Positions 14,792-15,325 of a DNA stretch of 15,325 nt are shown piece by piece (position 1 is the first letter of the stretch; every line of letters starts with the position of its first letter). The notes under the pieces were generated by a model. That model was not told the origin of the DNA and did not search any database. It saw nothing but the letters and a program-made list of their open reading frames with translations. This DNA comes from Nitrospinaceae bacterium (GTDB lineage: Bacteria > Nitrospinota > Nitrospinia > Nitrospinales > Nitrospinaceae): the NCBI GenBank assembly GCA_029261615.1, contig JAJDAX010000068.1, positions 1 through 15,325 of the forward strand, read 5' to 3'. The position numbers were made by a program, and so were the translations under genes.

Positions 14792-15325
14792 ATGAAACGT
14801 CCAAACTTTTTTTCCCTGATTGCAGTCGTGATGAGTTTGCTTTTTCCTTCGTACTCCCTGGCTGTTCCGGCTAATCCTGCAGACACCGAAATTACACAGC
14901 CAGACGGAACTGTGTTTAAGGCCCGTATTTTGGGAGACGAGTGGAGCAACCGGATTGAAACACAATCAGGATTTACTATTGGGCAGGATCAAGATGGCAC
15001 CTGGCGTCATGTTCTCAAGTTTGAAGGGAAGACGGCAATACTCGGGGATACTCCAGCAGACCAGCCACCGACACCCGATTTGATAAAAGGACTTCGACAA
15101 GGTTCAACAAGGATTCCCAGTGATGTCCAGGGTTTATTGCGAACACCGGGACTTACCCAATCTCAGGGTGAGGGACCAAATGCTGCTCCCATCGGAAATT
15201 TCAACGGCCCCATTCTATTCATCCTCGCAGAATTCTCCAACCGCGCCGGTACCTACGGAGAATCAACCTGGGGCAATTTTGTTTCGAATAACATTGCCGA
15301 CTACTTCAACAAATCATCTTACGGA
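14792..15325 (+). CDS. M6-family metalloprotease-like secreted protein, N-terminal part (cut by window end)
   Basis: The frame is open from the ATG at 14792 to the last base (178 codons) with no stop. A signal peptide is clear: MKR, a hydrophobic core, then cleavage after SYSLA near residue 24. The mature N-terminus reads ITQPDGTVFKARILGDEW (34-51), a variable linker, then GPILFILAEFSNR (140-152) and FVSNNIADYFNKSSYG (163-178). This is the layout of the propeptide and start of the catalytic domain in M6 (immune inhibitor A-like) peptidases, where the DYF-x3-SYG motif precedes the zinc site. The HExxH motif itself should lie beyond the window, so the activity is unproven here. The upstream site is poor (GGA, nine bases). 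The protein is probably exported and may degrade extracellular protein. Confidence 0.8.
   Translation, partial: MKRPNFFSLIAVVMSLLFPSYSLAVPANPADTEITQPDGTVFKARILGDEWSNRIETQSGFTIGQDQDGTWRHVLKFEGKTAILGDTPADQPPTPDLIKGLRQGSTRIPSDVQGLLRTPGLTQSQGEGPNAAPIGNFNGPILFILAEFSNRAGTYGESTWGNFVSNNIADYFNKSSYG

Noticed and set aside
14710..14965. Two overlapping minus-strand open frames near the right end
   Set aside because: They lie opposite the intergenic region and signal-peptide region of the M6-type gene, overlap each other in different frames and have no family features. The plus-strand frame has a clear signal peptide and family motifs.
1..15325. CRISPR array, transposon, prophage, tRNA, defence or toxin-antitoxin system
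   Set aside because: I found no regularly spaced repeats, terminal inverted repeats, transposase or integrase motifs, cloverleaf sequences or toxin-antitoxin pairs. The HEPN-like segment belongs to the reductase and lacks an obvious RNase motif (R-x4-6-H).

Overview
This window looks like chromosome from a free-living, Gram-negative-type bacterium of moderate GC content. It holds mostly housekeeping and assimilatory genes, and I see no phage, transposon, CRISPR, tRNA or rRNA signal. The mix of genes (hexameric-type citrate synthase, a divergent ClpS, a long Nfu scaffold, a siroheme nitrite/sulfite reductase, many short conserved unknowns) would suit a Nitrospinota-like (Nitrospina-type) or other deep-branching marine lineage. 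That assignment is inference from gene style, not from any marker in the window.

Layout. 1-125: end of an upstream transcription unit with a strong intrinsic terminator. 174-635: a small secreted protein of unknown function. 692-1117: a DUF1566 protein behind an extended -10 promoter. 1122-2709 (minus): an acidic amino acid/dicarboxylate:cation symporter, translationally coupled to a half-size TauE/SafE-like membrane protein. 2826-4118: citrate synthase. 4146-4487 (minus): ClpS adaptor. 4517-5500: an exported DUF3108 protein. 5525-7265 (minus): a packed unit of yraN, a possible 36-codon gene, a two-domain Nfu Fe-S scaffold and a conserved-looking unknown. 7284-7709: a four-helix membrane protein. 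7723-8466 (minus): an isoprenylcysteine-methyltransferase-like membrane protein. 8728-14594: an apparent five-gene operon on the plus strand, siroheme reductase - yicC - gmk - hisC - mltG, preceded by a structured 5' leader. 14792-end: the N-terminal part of a secreted M6-type metalloprotease, cut by the window edge.

How the genes relate. The siroheme reductase needs Fe-S clusters, and an Nfu scaffold lies about 2 kb upstream on the other strand. This may be coincidence. The long plus-strand unit joins N or S assimilation, histidine synthesis, GMP phosphorylation, RNA turnover (YicC) and peptidoglycan strand termination (MltG), with gaps of -1 to 32 bases. The minus-strand transporter pair shares one message, with the Shine-Dalgarno of the second gene inside the last codons of the first. 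No stretch above 300 bases lacks a gene. The largest gap (8467-8727, 261 bases) carries the leader of the reductase operon.

I do not see a clear undescribed defence or mobile system. The items most worth a second look are the extra cysteines and C-terminal extension of the siroheme enzyme, its leader, the half-size TauE protein, the candidate 36-residue gene overlapping nfu, and the altered ClpS pocket.
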